Assembly: GCA_037783415.1 (NCBI GenBank)
Contig: JAZGTN010000022.1
Span: 4,216,001-4,280,000, forward strand
From: Leptasterias polaris
Lineage: Eukaryota > Echinodermata > Asteroidea > Forcipulatida > Asteriidae
Length of the DNA stretch: 64,000 bases
Direction: 5' to 3'
This document shows positions 24,701-36,329 of this stretch, piece by piece. Within the stretch, counting starts at the first letter, position 1, and each line of letters begins with the position of its first letter. Below the pieces are notes generated by a model. That model was not told the origin of the DNA and ran no database searches. It saw only the letters and a list, made by a program, of their open reading frames with translations. Made by a program: the position numbers and the translations under genes.

Positions 24701-25080
24701 TTTAAATGAAATACACTTTTGATTTAGCACATTTTTATTCAAAAAAACCCTGAGAAGATTCGACAGCGAGAGTATGTGTTCACAATGGATTTGCACAAGT
24801 GCATCACTCATCTGCTTTTAAAAAAATCCGCTAGCATTGTTTTTGCACTGCTAATGGTAAGCAGTACTGTGCTAAAAGCTGCTATTCAAGGCAGAAACTT
24901 TGCATTATGCAATTGAGCCTCTGATGATACTAAATTCAACAGACTCATAACAGCTGGATAGCAACTTTTTGGGCCCTCATTGTAAAAAAGTTCAGTCAAT
25001 GTGATGACGTCTCTTAACTCCAAGGCATCATAATCCCAACTGCAGTCTCTACAATAAAAAAGGTTCAGGAGTCTTGAGCA

Positions 25081-25842
25081 TCAACTGTTTGCTTCTTCTT
25101 CTGCTTCCTCAGCTGCTTTTTGTGCTTTCTCCTCGGCCTTGGCCCTTGCTCGTCTTGCCAGCACTGTACTCATTGGATGGAGAGGAAGGAATCCTGATAA
25201 ACCTGAAGTAAAAAAAAAATCAAAAAAAAATCCGTTAATTCAGATTTGTTTAGGGGTTTTTTATGTGAGAAAATAGAATAAGATGTTGCAAACTAACATT
25301 AACCCAAACGATCTATGGTATAAATGCAAAAAATTGTTGATGGCCTCACCTTTAGACCCTAGCAGTCTTTCTCAAAGGCTAGGGTTGAAAGTCAAGGCCA
25401 TTAACATTTTTTGTTTATAAATAGGAGAAAAGGCATAAAAACTACAACACCTTGTGAAAATTTCACCAAAACAGACCTTACTTTTTGTTATTTAAGAGAG
25501 AACTGTAGACACAGATTCAGAGCAGCTGAACAATATAAGGGGTTATGGGCGGGAAGGAGAGGAGCTTGGTTTTCAAAATATATCACAAAACATACCCAGT
25601 AACATAGCAACTGGTCTTGTTGGCGTTGCTCCTGTCGCTAACCAATGTTTGATCCTCTGGAAGTTAAAACTGACAAGTTTCTCGTTGTGGTTGTTTGGCA
25701 TCGGGTCATACGTTCCAAGCTGCTCTAGAAATGCTGGGCTGTCACAGCCACGTCTGTTGTGTATGGCTACAAGGTGGTAGAATGGTCGGTTGGTACAGCC
25801 ATGGCGTGCAAGCCTGATCATAACTTTTAATTTAGCTGGCAT
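25081..25842 (-). CDS. MRPS16: Mitochondrial small ribosomal subunit protein bS16m (MRPS16)
   Basis: bS16m is a structural protein of the mitochondrial 28S ribosomal subunit, encoded in the nucleus. There are two exons: 25596-25842 (ATG at 25842, donor GTATGT after one base of a Gly codon) and 25081-25202 (ending TGA at 25081). The joined frame is 369 nt, 122 residues. Hallmarks of the S16 family are visible: IRLARHGCTNRPFYHLV, FLEQLGTYDPMPN, EKLVSFNFQRIKHWLATGA and, across the splice, LLG-LSGFLPLHPM. The tail is Lys/Ala/Glu-rich, as in animal homologues. An in-frame TAA lies a few codons upstream of the chosen ATG, and a second Met is at residue 8. Human MRPS16 is 137 residues. It lies 2.8 kb upstream of the NBAS start, on the same strand. 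Confidence 0.96.
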
Positions 25843-28800
25843 CTTGATGAGGTGGGTACAATTCCTTTAAGGTAAAAACAAGTTATTGGTTGTAATGTCT
25901 GTTTGCAAAACTGCTTCAATGTTATTCACTTTAAGCATAGAACTTAGAAACACCTGTTTAAATTTGGTCACCATTTTTCAATTAATACCGCCCTCTCTTG
26001 ACTTCTACCCCCCCAAAAACGCCATCTATTGATAGAAAGACTAGAGGATTAGGAAGTTTACGGTGCTTTTTTCCCCGTCTCAATCGGTGAAGAAATAAGG
26101 TTTTTATGTATTTTTTTACCATTTTGGGCCAAATTTTGACTAAATTTCCTATTTTAAAGGAATGTATACATTCAGCGACGGTGGGTATGCTGTAAAACCT
26201 ATATCAGTTTAATCCTTGTGTTCCAGCGCGAGGTCGCGCATGCAATTTACGGAGGTTTTAATTAAACCAAGTACTCTGTAAAATCTCATTTTTGAACCTT
26301 TGAGTGCGCGTTAGGGGTAGGGCTGATAAGCTTGAGTAGTGTGGGTGGTCTTAATTTAACAATCTCTGTACCTCAGTCGGCGGCCAGAAGATACTTCTAG
26401 AAACTATAAGGCTCCCCCGTGAGCCTTATAGGGGTCTAACATTTTGGACCTCCGTAACGCTATACGTTTTCAAAATGGTCGTTGATAGGTGAACATTTTA
26501 CGGTGGTTTGCCATCAATATCTACAGTTTCCTTTGCACTACACAACACAAACTTTCCCCATGCACTTAATATACATTCATAATGAATGCATTTCCTTTTT
26601 GTTGAGTTATGTTCAAAACATCTTCAAAAAATGAAATTTACCATGCAATACTCACGGTTGTTTTTCCCTCATCGCGGCACTCGCGCGGCGTTCGCGATTT
26701 ACGCAAAAAATAAGACTGCGCGGTGTGCGTGGAGCCAAAAGACAGCGCGGTGTGCGCCGGAAGCCAATTGGAAGGCTCCGCGCACACCGCGCAGTCTTAT
26801 TTTTTTTGCGCAAATCGTGAACGCCGCGCGAGTGCCGCGATGCGGGAAAAACAACCGTGAGTATTGCGTGGTAAATTTCATTTTTTGAAGATGTTTTTGA
26901 ATATAACTCAACAAAAAGGAAATGCATTCATTATGTCGAATGTATATTAAGTGTATGGGGAAAGTTTTTGTTGTGTAGTGCAAAGGAAACTGAAGTTATT
27001 GATGGCAAACCACCGTAAAATGTTCACCTATCAACGACCATTTTGAAAACGTATAGCGTTACGGAGGTCCAAAATGTTAGACCCCTATAAGGCTCACGGG
27101 GGAGCCTTATAGTTTCTAGAAGTAGCCAGAAGAGTGCTGCGTGTTTGTTGTCTTTTGGAAGGCATAAACTCATTAACGAAAGCACCCATGACAGTGTAGG
27201 TATGTGTCATTCCTGTGCGTTGCGGCTGACCATTACTGGCCGCGGCGTCCGTGTCACATTCGACTGCTGCAGTGCGTTGTGACAAAAACACCGTTGAGCT
27301 ATTGCTGTTGCTAACGCTTCGCTTAGGGGATTTTGTAACCGTACCCAGTCGCTTTTTTTAAAAACATGTAGAGCACATATTCAACTTCAACCTCGTCCTC
27401 AAATTTTTGGTATGCGGCATCTGGAAGTTTGGAAAAAAATTACTAAAAGTTTGGCGTTCGTTCTTGTTCATCAAAACCTCCGGTACATTACCCAAAGGTG
27501 AGTAAAATATCTTATTAAACCTCAATAATAAGTTTTATGTACTTGTTTTCTACGTGTTGGCCAATTTTAAAGAAAATTTACCGATTAGCAGTTACCTTTT
27601 TTGGATCCGCAAACATCGATGTCATGTTGTTCAACCCGAGAATTGTAAAGTGAATGGTCAATTGACGGAATTTTCAGTCCGATCGACGGAATTTTCAGTC
27701 CGATAAATCCTCCGTTTAAACCCAATAAACATTGACATAACACAACAATATTAGGTTTTATGGGTAGTTTTATATGTTAACAAGTCATTTGTCACAATAT
27801 CTTTGCAAGTTTTTGCTTTTATAATGCTGATGATTGAGGATTTAAAAGCCTACCTTGGTCACCAAAAATATGAGTGAAACGCTGATGTAGGTCACATGAC
27901 TAATATGATGCTCTCTGATTGGCTAATGCTCAGTATTTACAAACAAATGCCATCCAACTTTCTGTTCTCATGACCTTGTTTTTGTTTATGTTATTAAGTC
28001 CAGTATCATTTATTAACCTTTCAAATGTTCGATTTAAACTTGGTTAAGAATTTCTAGTACATGTAGACCTTAGAATAGTCCTGAAAATATATAAAAACAA
28101 AACAAGCAAAAACTAATTTTTATTTTTTTATTTTATTTTTTTAAAATCTTTTTATCATCTGATTTGGGAAAGTAAAGGGTCATTTGTAAATGTTGGGAAT
28201 TGTTGTATCAAATAGGGCGACTTGTTACACACATAACATATATTGTGATAAGATACATCCATTAGTAGGGTGTCATTTTGGGACTAATTAATTATTATGT
28301 TCTTTTAAATAAATTTTTAAAAACCCAGTTCATTACGGTAAAAAAAGAAAGGAGTTGGACCATTTAAATGCAGTAGACAGGGGTGGACTTGTTCACAACT
28401 TAACCGCTAATTTTTTCTCATTTTTAACAGATATATAGTCCCCAACACCTGCCCCCAATTAAGAAAACAGTGTCTAGGCCTTATTAAGCATTCTTTAAGC
28501 TTTACATTGACACAAAGTTTTGTTAAAAGGACCCAGAAATAAGAAAGTTACGGGCTTCTGACTTCAGCGTGAAAAAGGTTCGAAAACTGGTCTGCGCGGT
28601 CACAATTCAAAAACAATGCCCTCATAGTTAACCATTAAAAGACAGTGGCCGCAAATAGGCCAAATTAGACGACACTAAAAGTGCCATAACTTTTTTTTTA
28701 AGGGTCATAGAATTGAGTTCTTGGTATCATTGGAAAGGTAATTCAAAGGGCTTTCCAGTGATACTAAATTCATTTGCTTTTTTGAAACTTTCATTTTTTT

Positions 28801-29969
28801 GTCACATACCTAGACAGTGGGGTTTGCACCATTGAATTTCTCCCGAGGAGACCTTTAATTTGATGTAAAATTTTAATATATTTGATAAAAAGAAATTTTT
28901 ACTATAACATAGCTAGTCAATGGACAATGTCAATAAGTACTGGGGGAATGGTCAATGCTGGGCATGGCAGATGAGATGGGACGGTTCCGAAAACCAAATT
29001 AAATTGTCTTTTAAATCTAGTTGATTCCTATGTCCTATGTCTATGAAAATAAAATCATCAGGTGGTGAACAATACAATACAGTTATGTCACATTGTCATT
29101 GTTACTTACTTAAAAGCCAAGGCAGGAAACAAACGGTAACTCTTTTCCTTCCTCCAATGCTTTTTTAGTTACCAACTATCTTGGGACTGGAGATCCTCCG
29201 AAAAACAACGCCGGAGCAGTAGTGATTATTAATTTAGGTACTAGACCACTTGAAACCCGACAAATTCAGTCGTGTTTAGTCTGGTGCCTTAGCAGATCGA
29301 ACTTTCAAGCACAGCTCCTAGACTTGAATTAACGTATAAGCTATGAAGATAACAACAGAAGACCCGACTAAGCAATCCTGTCATTTCGTCAACTAGCGAA
29401 CTCGGTACCATAAAATTTCGGAATTATGCAAACTCGGCCCCCACAAACTCGGTACATTAACATTCCCTTTATTAAGTTGTTATGCATTAAAAAACGGCCG
29501 ACAAGCAAAACTTGTTCCCCAATGCGTTTTAAAGAACAGGTGCCAAAATTGTTTTAAGTGCCAAGTTCATGAGTTTGTTATTAGTTAAATCTTAGGAAAT
29601 TTAGACCAGTTGGTTTAGTGCCGACTTAACTGGTTCCGAGTGTGTGTCTTGTTTACAAGGTGTCGAGTTTGCAGGTGCCGAGTTTGATGGTGTATTATAT
29701 CTTTTTTATGAGGTCATAATTTGCTCACGCAGCGCGGTACGTCGACGTCCGTATAGTTACCTTTTTACTATTTAAACGTAAAGTCAGTGGTCAGTGGTCA
29801 TCAAAACGTCATCATTCATTACGAAAATTGTCAGCAGTTTTTTATGAACCCAGAGGAACAGTACACCCAACAACTCAACGGAGGAGACTCGTTTGTTTTT
29901 CGAGTTTAGTACAACTTAAATTCAAGAAATTAGAATCAAATCAAATCAACAGTCACTGACTGACTGAAG
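25843..29969. other. Divergent intergenic region between MRPS16 and C18orf32
   Basis: Apart from the foldback element at 26392-27124 no coding exon is secure. The segment 27125-27500 is GC-richer than its surroundings and could hold a promoter. On the plus strand CCAAAG then GTGAGT at 27492-27503 is a strong donor and might end a 5' UTR exon of C18orf32. A 22-bp duplication (GACGGAATTTTCAGTCCGAT) is at 27664-27706. ACTCGGTAC/GTGCCGAGTTT motifs repeat in both orientations at 29.39-29.69 kb. The rest is AT-rich and unassigned. Confidence 0.5.
26392..27124. mobile_element. 733-bp foldback element with 9-bp target-site duplication
   Basis: The left arm starts TACTTCTAGAAACTATAAGG and the right arm ends with its exact inverse. 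The two arms (about 360 bp each) are close to perfect inverse copies and meet in a GC-rich centre (GCGCGGTGTGCG motifs). GCCAGAAGA at 26383-26391 and again at 27125-27133 is a clean 9-bp target-site duplication, in the range of Mutator-like elements. Arms read open for short stretches but no transposase is present. Confidence 0.85.
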
Positions 29970-31304
29970 ATGGTGTGCATACCATGTATCGTCATCCCGC
30001 TGTTGTTGTGGGTGTTCCACCGGTTTCTACAGCCGTACCTGTTGCCCCTGATGCCCGCAAGCATACAGAAATGGTTCAGTGGGAAAGCTGAGAAAATGGA
30101 GCATTATGGTGGACCGCCACCTGAGAACACATCTGAAAAGGTCAGTTCTCTGACATTCGTTTTGGCCTTTGTCAGTTTGTGCGTTTTAAAATTTGATTAT
30201 ACCATTGCATTAGGTCTTACTCTTACCTTAGCCATTAGTCCATTTGATTTAGCCTACCTGTGTATTTCTACCTCTATGTTCTGACGATGTAAATTTTGAT
30301 AATGTAAACTGGCAAACTGGAAACAAGTCTAACTCTAAGTTGAGGCTTTTGTTTTTGGGGCTACAACTGTACTACTAAAAAATACTAGTAAAAAAAGTCA
30401 TAGGTCAACCATCATGGCTATCCTTGAATAATTGTGTGCAGTTTTTCTTTCTTGTTTTCTACTTTTGTTTATTTATTTCCAGTGTTATCCTCCTTGTATG
30501 TATTTTTGACATGTTCTTGCTGTGTTTTATCTGAATAAATTCAAATCAAATCAAATCAAATCAAATCAAATTAAATAATAATGTGATGGAAAAAGAATGA
30601 CTGTTCTTGTTGCACCTGCTGTTAGCACTGATTTCCAATAATACAATAGAAACATTTTGCATGACATAAAATTGAAATAATCATTTGTTGAAATGGTGAA
30701 AGTTTGTTGTCAATTTTTTTTCAGCACTTCCTATTTCGCCTTTGCTCGTTAAAATCAACTTAATTTGCATATATAGGGCCTAGTCCAGATATTTGTATCA
30801 GCTGGTGTACCAGCAACAATCAGCCTTCAACAATGTTTAATTGAAACTCCTAATTGGTTGAACTTTAATTAATGCCAGCATAAAATGTGTAAACTATAGA
30901 CAACTGACAACTTTAACTGATACTTCTGCTGACATGGGATTCAAAACATAAAATTCATTATTTTTGTTGCACATCTTCTCTGTCCTTGATAATGAAAAAT
31001 TTACTTCTTTGGTACAGTACAGATATTTTTTACAATTCTTTTACCAAACCAAAGGAGTAAGTGAAGTTTGAGAATTTTGAAATCAAAATGTTCTTTACTT
31101 TACAGTATAGTAATTTTTTACAATTTGTACAATGTTTCGTTGCTAAAAACAGATTTCTGTTTCTTTGGGCCATATTAATTCTTTTTTGTCCTGATCGTGT
31201 TTTCTTGACGTTTTGTTCTGCAGACAATCAGCAGTCCAACATCCACAGAAGGCCAAACTGCAGCGGCAGAAATCAAAGCAGGTGGAGATAAGAAAACTGA
31301 TTGA
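29970..31304 (+). CDS. C18orf32: C18orf32 / UPF0729 family small membrane protein
   Basis: This is a small conserved animal protein. The human homologue is reported at the ER and lipid droplets and was found in an NF-kB activation screen. There are two exons: 29970-30140 (57 codons, donor GTCAGT after AAAAG) and 31224-31304 (acceptor TTCTGCAG, ending TGA). The joined product is 83 residues (human 76). The N terminus MVCIPCIVIPLLLWVFHRFL is almost the family signature: a Cys pair, a hydrophobic segment at about residues 3-20, then a basic amphipathic stretch and LLPLMP. The C terminus ends in KKTD, like the Lys-rich end of the human protein. The long read-through of exon 1 into the intron after 30140 is not coding. 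An AATAAA is at 32004-32009. Confidence 0.93.
30535..30575. repeat. ATCAA microsatellite in the C18orf32 intron
   Basis: AATTCAAATCAAATCAAATC continues as a five-base repeat, directly after a short AATAAAT stretch. It looks like the 3' tail of a decayed retroelement. Confidence 0.6.
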
Positions 31305-32265
31305 TGAATTGATGTTTGCAATATTTTAGACATTAAGAACTTTGAATGGACCACCATGATGTGAACTCACTGATGTATTAAGTTTAGTATTGTCATCCAC
31401 TATGCCCCCCCCCCCCCAAAGACTACAGCTCCAGCTACCATCGGCTGCCAAGACAACATAGGCCTTTTCAGCAATCCTGCCTGTAGCCAATGGTGTAGCC
31501 GTCAATTCAGACACAGCAATTCAGTTTCCTTGCACATGATGTCACCTCACCTTCTGCTTAGACATTTACATTGGGGCTACCAGTGTGCAGTATAAAAACA
31601 TGTGGAAAATGCATCTCCATTCTCTGCGGATAATTTTTCTCTAAAAAAAAGCTAGTTACTGCTAGTCTTGATTTGCAACGCTGTTTTGTTGTATTTATTA
31701 GTCACCGGTAGAGAGCGCAACATCGACTGTTTTAGATTTTGACTTGGAGGGACTGGGCAAGTCTTTAATTTGTTTTGATCCAGATGTTTGTGTGATCTCC
31801 AGTATTTCGTGTTGCGATATCAAGACTAAGTTACTGCATGCGTGTACCCTCTCTCCGTATAAAAACTATGGAGAGCTTGCATGCACGTGCAGGAACTAAT
31901 TTGTACAGCCACAGGCCTGCTTTGATCATAACGACACAGCACCTTGATGGCATCACTTTGTCCTGTATGTATAATGTATTAAATAGACAGTCAATATGTT
32001 CAAAATAAAAAAAATTGGGGGGGGGGGGGGGGGTTCAACATTGTTTAAAATTGTTTTTTCTCAATGGCCCCTAAAATATTAGATGCAACTCACCACTTCA
32101 ATGTATGAAGGTGCGCATGGCACCCAGTACATCCAGCTAAAAAAAACAAAACAAAAACAACAACAAAGCAACATGATATACTTTGGTGCCATGTACACCT
32201 TCCACTTATCAGTACCATTACATGTACCAAAGAGTATCTCATCGGCAGGTAAAATGGTTTTTATT

Positions 32266-32326
32266 GACCCCTTGCAGACGCAGAGCGCATTTCCGCTACA
32301 TTGTAAATGCGCGTCATGCAAGGGGT
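32266..32326. mobile_element. 61-bp hairpin with GACCCCTTGCA ends
   Basis: GACCCCTTGCAGACGCAGAG is mirrored by GCGCGTCATGCAAGGGGTC; the arms enclose only a few bases. It shares its ends with the larger element at 566-734. Confidence 0.6.
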
Positions 32327-34281
32327 CAATAAAAAGAATTTAATGGGAACATTGGTGACATGATTTCAGTATTGATATAAACTTTGTACGTACTATATGG
32401 AAAGGCTTCTCCGAGTGTGACATTGTGAAATGATGCTTTTACCCAATTTCTGAATGAAATTTTCTACTGTCAAGTCACTTCAAACAAATGAATTTCTTGA
32501 AGGTTTGACAAGTTTATAAAGTTCATTCACACAATATGAACACATAATATTTAAGATACAGTTTTATTGTACAAACTATCACAAATATTATGTATTCAAC
32601 AAGTGTAGAGTCAATATTACATAAATTACCCATGTACAGGTCAAATTAGCACAAACAAAATTAATTTTAATTGATACATCATGATATAAACATGTATCCA
32701 GACATATGATATGGTACTTCATGGAGGCCATTGCCTCCATGCTCCTGATCATTGCTTTGGTGTTCAGGGCTCGAATTTGGGGAGAAATTCACAAGACCTC
32801 GGGGAATTGATGCTCAAAATGTTTACTGGACCAGAATTGCATTCACAATACCATAAATTGTCCTGACACAATTAATCATACATGTGACTGTTTGAATCTC
32901 TTGTGTGTCTTTATGGGTATTAAGTATACTGCATTACTCAATAGAGTTGAAAGGTAATTTATCAGACTCAAAGTAAACATTTGAGCGTAATTTGTTTTTG
33001 TTCAAGATAGGCAGGTACACACAATGAGGTTTTATTATTCAATTGAAAAACACAAGACTGGACTTGTGCGGTCATGACTCTACTGGCCCAACACTACAGC
33101 TGCTCTCCGCAGTCCTGTGGTCCAGTGTAAAATTCGAGCCCTGGTGCCCTTTGGGATGTTCTAGTAGAAATTTAATTTTCCCAACTGGAGGAAATACCTT
33201 ACAAAGAGTCACACCTGTCTGTATTTTATGCAAAATAAATCAATAAAATAAATCTTATCTGGTATTTATTGCGTGTCTTTTCATTTTTACTTGTCCAACA
33301 AATCATTTCATTAAAAAATTCTTACTCGTGTTTGGAATAGAATATATGTATTTATATATATATAGGGAACTTAACCTGCATTTTAGTCATTTTCAAATAT
33401 GAATTGTTGTACATGTACATTGTGAGTGATTATAGTAGAGGCCCTGGTTAACAAATCAAAAGTATGTGTGGATAACACCTTAGTTGAGCTTGGGAAGAAA
33501 AATACATTGTTGGCAGGAGTTTTAGTGACCTTTGTACACAGTAAAGTTCATAAACAAAAAACCTCAAACAATAACAGTTTTTCATATAACATCTATACTG
33601 AAGGTTTTACAGATATTTTGTAAAAGAATATAAACTTAATCTGATACAATGCGCTTTTGTGAAAGATTGGTTTAATTTATACAAGTAACATTGAAATACA
33701 AATTTTCAAACCAAATTCAAATTGAAGTTTGGTATGAGAAAATAAACCCATGAAATTAACTCGGTGTTCAAAGTACTGCTCAACCAGGACTTATTGAAAG
33801 AATAATCAAAATGTAATATTCAGAAGAATAACTGAATCTTAAGGTGTTTTTGTTCATCTAGCAGCACCCTTTCCAACCCTATCTGCCTAAATGTCCCTAT
33901 GGGAAACCCTTTAATATGAACAACTGTTGTCTTTCATGACCGTCTTGTTAGTAGATGAGCAACATCTTGCAACATATAAATGATGTACCACATTGGGGAG
34001 AATTACATGCCCTTTCCCACAGTATACAGTTTGTTGATCTATTATTTACTGCCTTACAAAGTTGTACTAAATAACAACGAGGGTTTAAAGTTATGGTAAC
34101 TTATTGCACAAAGCGTTAAATCATTCTAATTTATTGTGACAAAGCAACAAGATTTTGACTCACTTTTTAGAAAATAATATTCTTGTAACTCTAGAAATGT
34201 GCAATTTGCTCCAACACGCAAGGCTGTATTTCACTTCATTGGTGTAAGTTCTCGCACCATTTTGTTGATGTATTCTTTTAA

Positions 34282-34421
34282 AGGGGCACTGTTGGCTGGA
34301 TAAAAGCAGGCCTATGGCTGTGCATGGAATTATTAACTCCTACTACCCAGGTACTGCACGCACGCCCTCCCTCCGTATCACATCTATGAAGGCCTGCTTT
34401 GATCATGATGATAGTGCCCCT
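34282..34421. mobile_element. TTAA-flanked MITE, 140 bp
   Basis: TTAA then AGGGGCACTGTTGGCTGG at the left; GATAGTGCCCCT then TTAA at the right. Interior GGCCTGCTTTGATCAT recurs near 31.92 kb. Confidence 0.6.
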
Positions 34422-36329
34422 TTAATAACAAAGATGCCTCTAAATAAAAACCAGAAAAACAAACAATCAAAAGAGACATGATTAAAAGGCCGTAAATTTA
34501 CCTCCATGTTCATTCCAACCAACTTGCACTGAACAATATAAGATGACAAAAACACTTTTAATCTATTAAGTCACCAACCTGTGTCACTGGGGGTTCTTTC
34601 AAAAAATTTCTGCAAAAGTGCAAGTGTTTTTGCATGCATCTTATCTTCAACCCCCCCCCTTTCCCCCAATCATCTGCATTACACCACAGAGCTTTACAGC
34701 TACAGCCTCATTTGTTGGATACAACATGTAGGCCATACTAAATGTACATGGGTTGGACAAGTTATAGCAGTAAACCGATTGATATCACTTATTATTGAAC
34801 AAAAGTATAGAACTAAAAACATAATTTGCCCTTAACCTTTTCAATGACTAACAAGCGGGACCAGTAAGCTCGTCATTTCACTAGTCCCTATTTCATTAGA
34901 GATGCTTTTCAAAACTGAACTAGCCAGCCGGACCAAGGGAACGATTTCGTCCAGCATAGCAAAATATTTAGACTTGACAAGTTTTGAGCACATGCTCATC
35001 TGCAAATGATGATTGTTGGGTAGCAACTGATTGATACATTTAGTGTAGCAATTTTACTATGCTAGACAAGGGAAATCATTCACTGGGCCCACTTTGAGAG
35101 AATTTTGACCGGTCCTTGAGTGTTTGAAACTAGCACTTGGCCAGTGGACCAATGTTAAAGGGGAACGCTGGAGAAGAGCTGTACAACAGGAAATTTTCAA
35201 TCTTAGATCTGTAGTTTGTACATGAAATTAAAATAAGCCTCAGAGCCAGCAAGTCTTCCAGCAACAAAGGAGGTATTTTATATAGCATGGTTTGTACACA
35301 CACACAGTTACGCCTATTGTGCATGTACATGGGATGTACTGTCCAGACAAGTTCCACCTTTCATTGTTTGCTAACTGGCATCTACCTTATCATTTTTTAT
35401 TTTATCATGGTCAAAGTTCTGAAATGAAAGAGCACTTAATCTCAACAATCTATATAGTGTATCCAGTTATACATGTACTTGTTTCGGCGTTTGGCCTTGC
35501 CTTTCTCTTTGCAGTGTTTGTGTTATCCTAAATAAATATGTCATATATGATAGAAAGAAAAAACCTGTGAATGAGACATCTGCTCTAGAATGGCAAAGGT
35601 CGTGGGTTCCATTTCTACTAAAGTAATGTGCATGTGGTTTTTTGCACAAGACTGGGGGAAAGTAGGCCCTACTGAGTGTAGTATCACTTGGTTGAACATA
35701 AAGAGTGCTTAATCAATACATGAATACAGGCCATGTCCAAATTGGTGGCTATGGCTGTTTCTAAGGATGTGTTGCTCAGGGCAGCCTAGATGCTTCAACG
35801 ACTGTTAATATGGTTAACAAGTCGCAGCCGCTAATTTGTGTAGAGTCGTTATAATGCCCTCTATTGATCATTTATTGTTAGTTTACATATAATCCAAGAT
35901 GGTTGATAGGAAAGAATAAACCACAGAATCAAAGTTTATAAATCTCTCCAATGTGATCTCTCCGTGATTAAACCATAAACATGATAAACACCACAATTTG
36001 GATGTGCAGCCTCAGCGTTAGTGAAATTGTACCTTGTATTAAAGACACATACATTTTCAGAATACAGCACTAGGCAATAACAGTGTGAGGAACCGGTCTT
36101 CAGTGCGTGGTAATGACTGGGTTGGTGGCTTTGTCCAGAGGCCAGCCATCAACCACCCGAGTGATATGCCTGTGGTTTGTTTTCACAGGACTCTGGGAAA
36201 GTACCGAGTATAAGTGTTTAATACACTCGGTGTAGGGGCAAACACCAAAGAATTCTTTATCCCCAATGCAAAATATTAATAATAAACACCATGTCAGCAA
36301 ACTGTAACTTGCCACCTATTGAAATCGTG

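Larger units (their letters stand above)
22262..25080. other. Intergenic region between NBAS and MRPS16
   Basis: No gene was seen. The NBAS promoter should lie just right of 22261, but I see no clear TATA box. The stretch is largely repeat: a TTAA MITE at 22437-22822, another at 23370-23729, and the tandem SINE pair at 24258-24700. The remainder is AT-rich and unassigned. Confidence 0.6.
31305..36329. other. Intergenic region between C18orf32 and the ZIP gene
   Basis: No gene was recognised. It includes the probable 3' UTR of C18orf32 (AATAAA at 32004), a poly-G run at 32018-32032, a 61-bp GACCCCTTGCA hairpin at 32266-32326 and a small TTAA MITE at 34282-34421. Segments at 33.03-33.15 and 34.85-35.16 kb resemble 10.69-11.05 kb (CACAAGAC..GGACTTG.. 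motifs). Short open frames here lack any family signal. Confidence 0.5.

Noticed and set aside
26586..26983. Arg/Ala-rich frames of 91-100 codons on both strands
   Set aside because: They arise from the two arms of the foldback element and mirror each other.
27350..27440. Minus-strand frame PDAAYQKFEDEVEVEYVLYM after a TTCCAG acceptor
   Set aside because: It is only about 33 codons, has no supported upstream exon, and overlaps a competing frame; the evidence is too weak to call.
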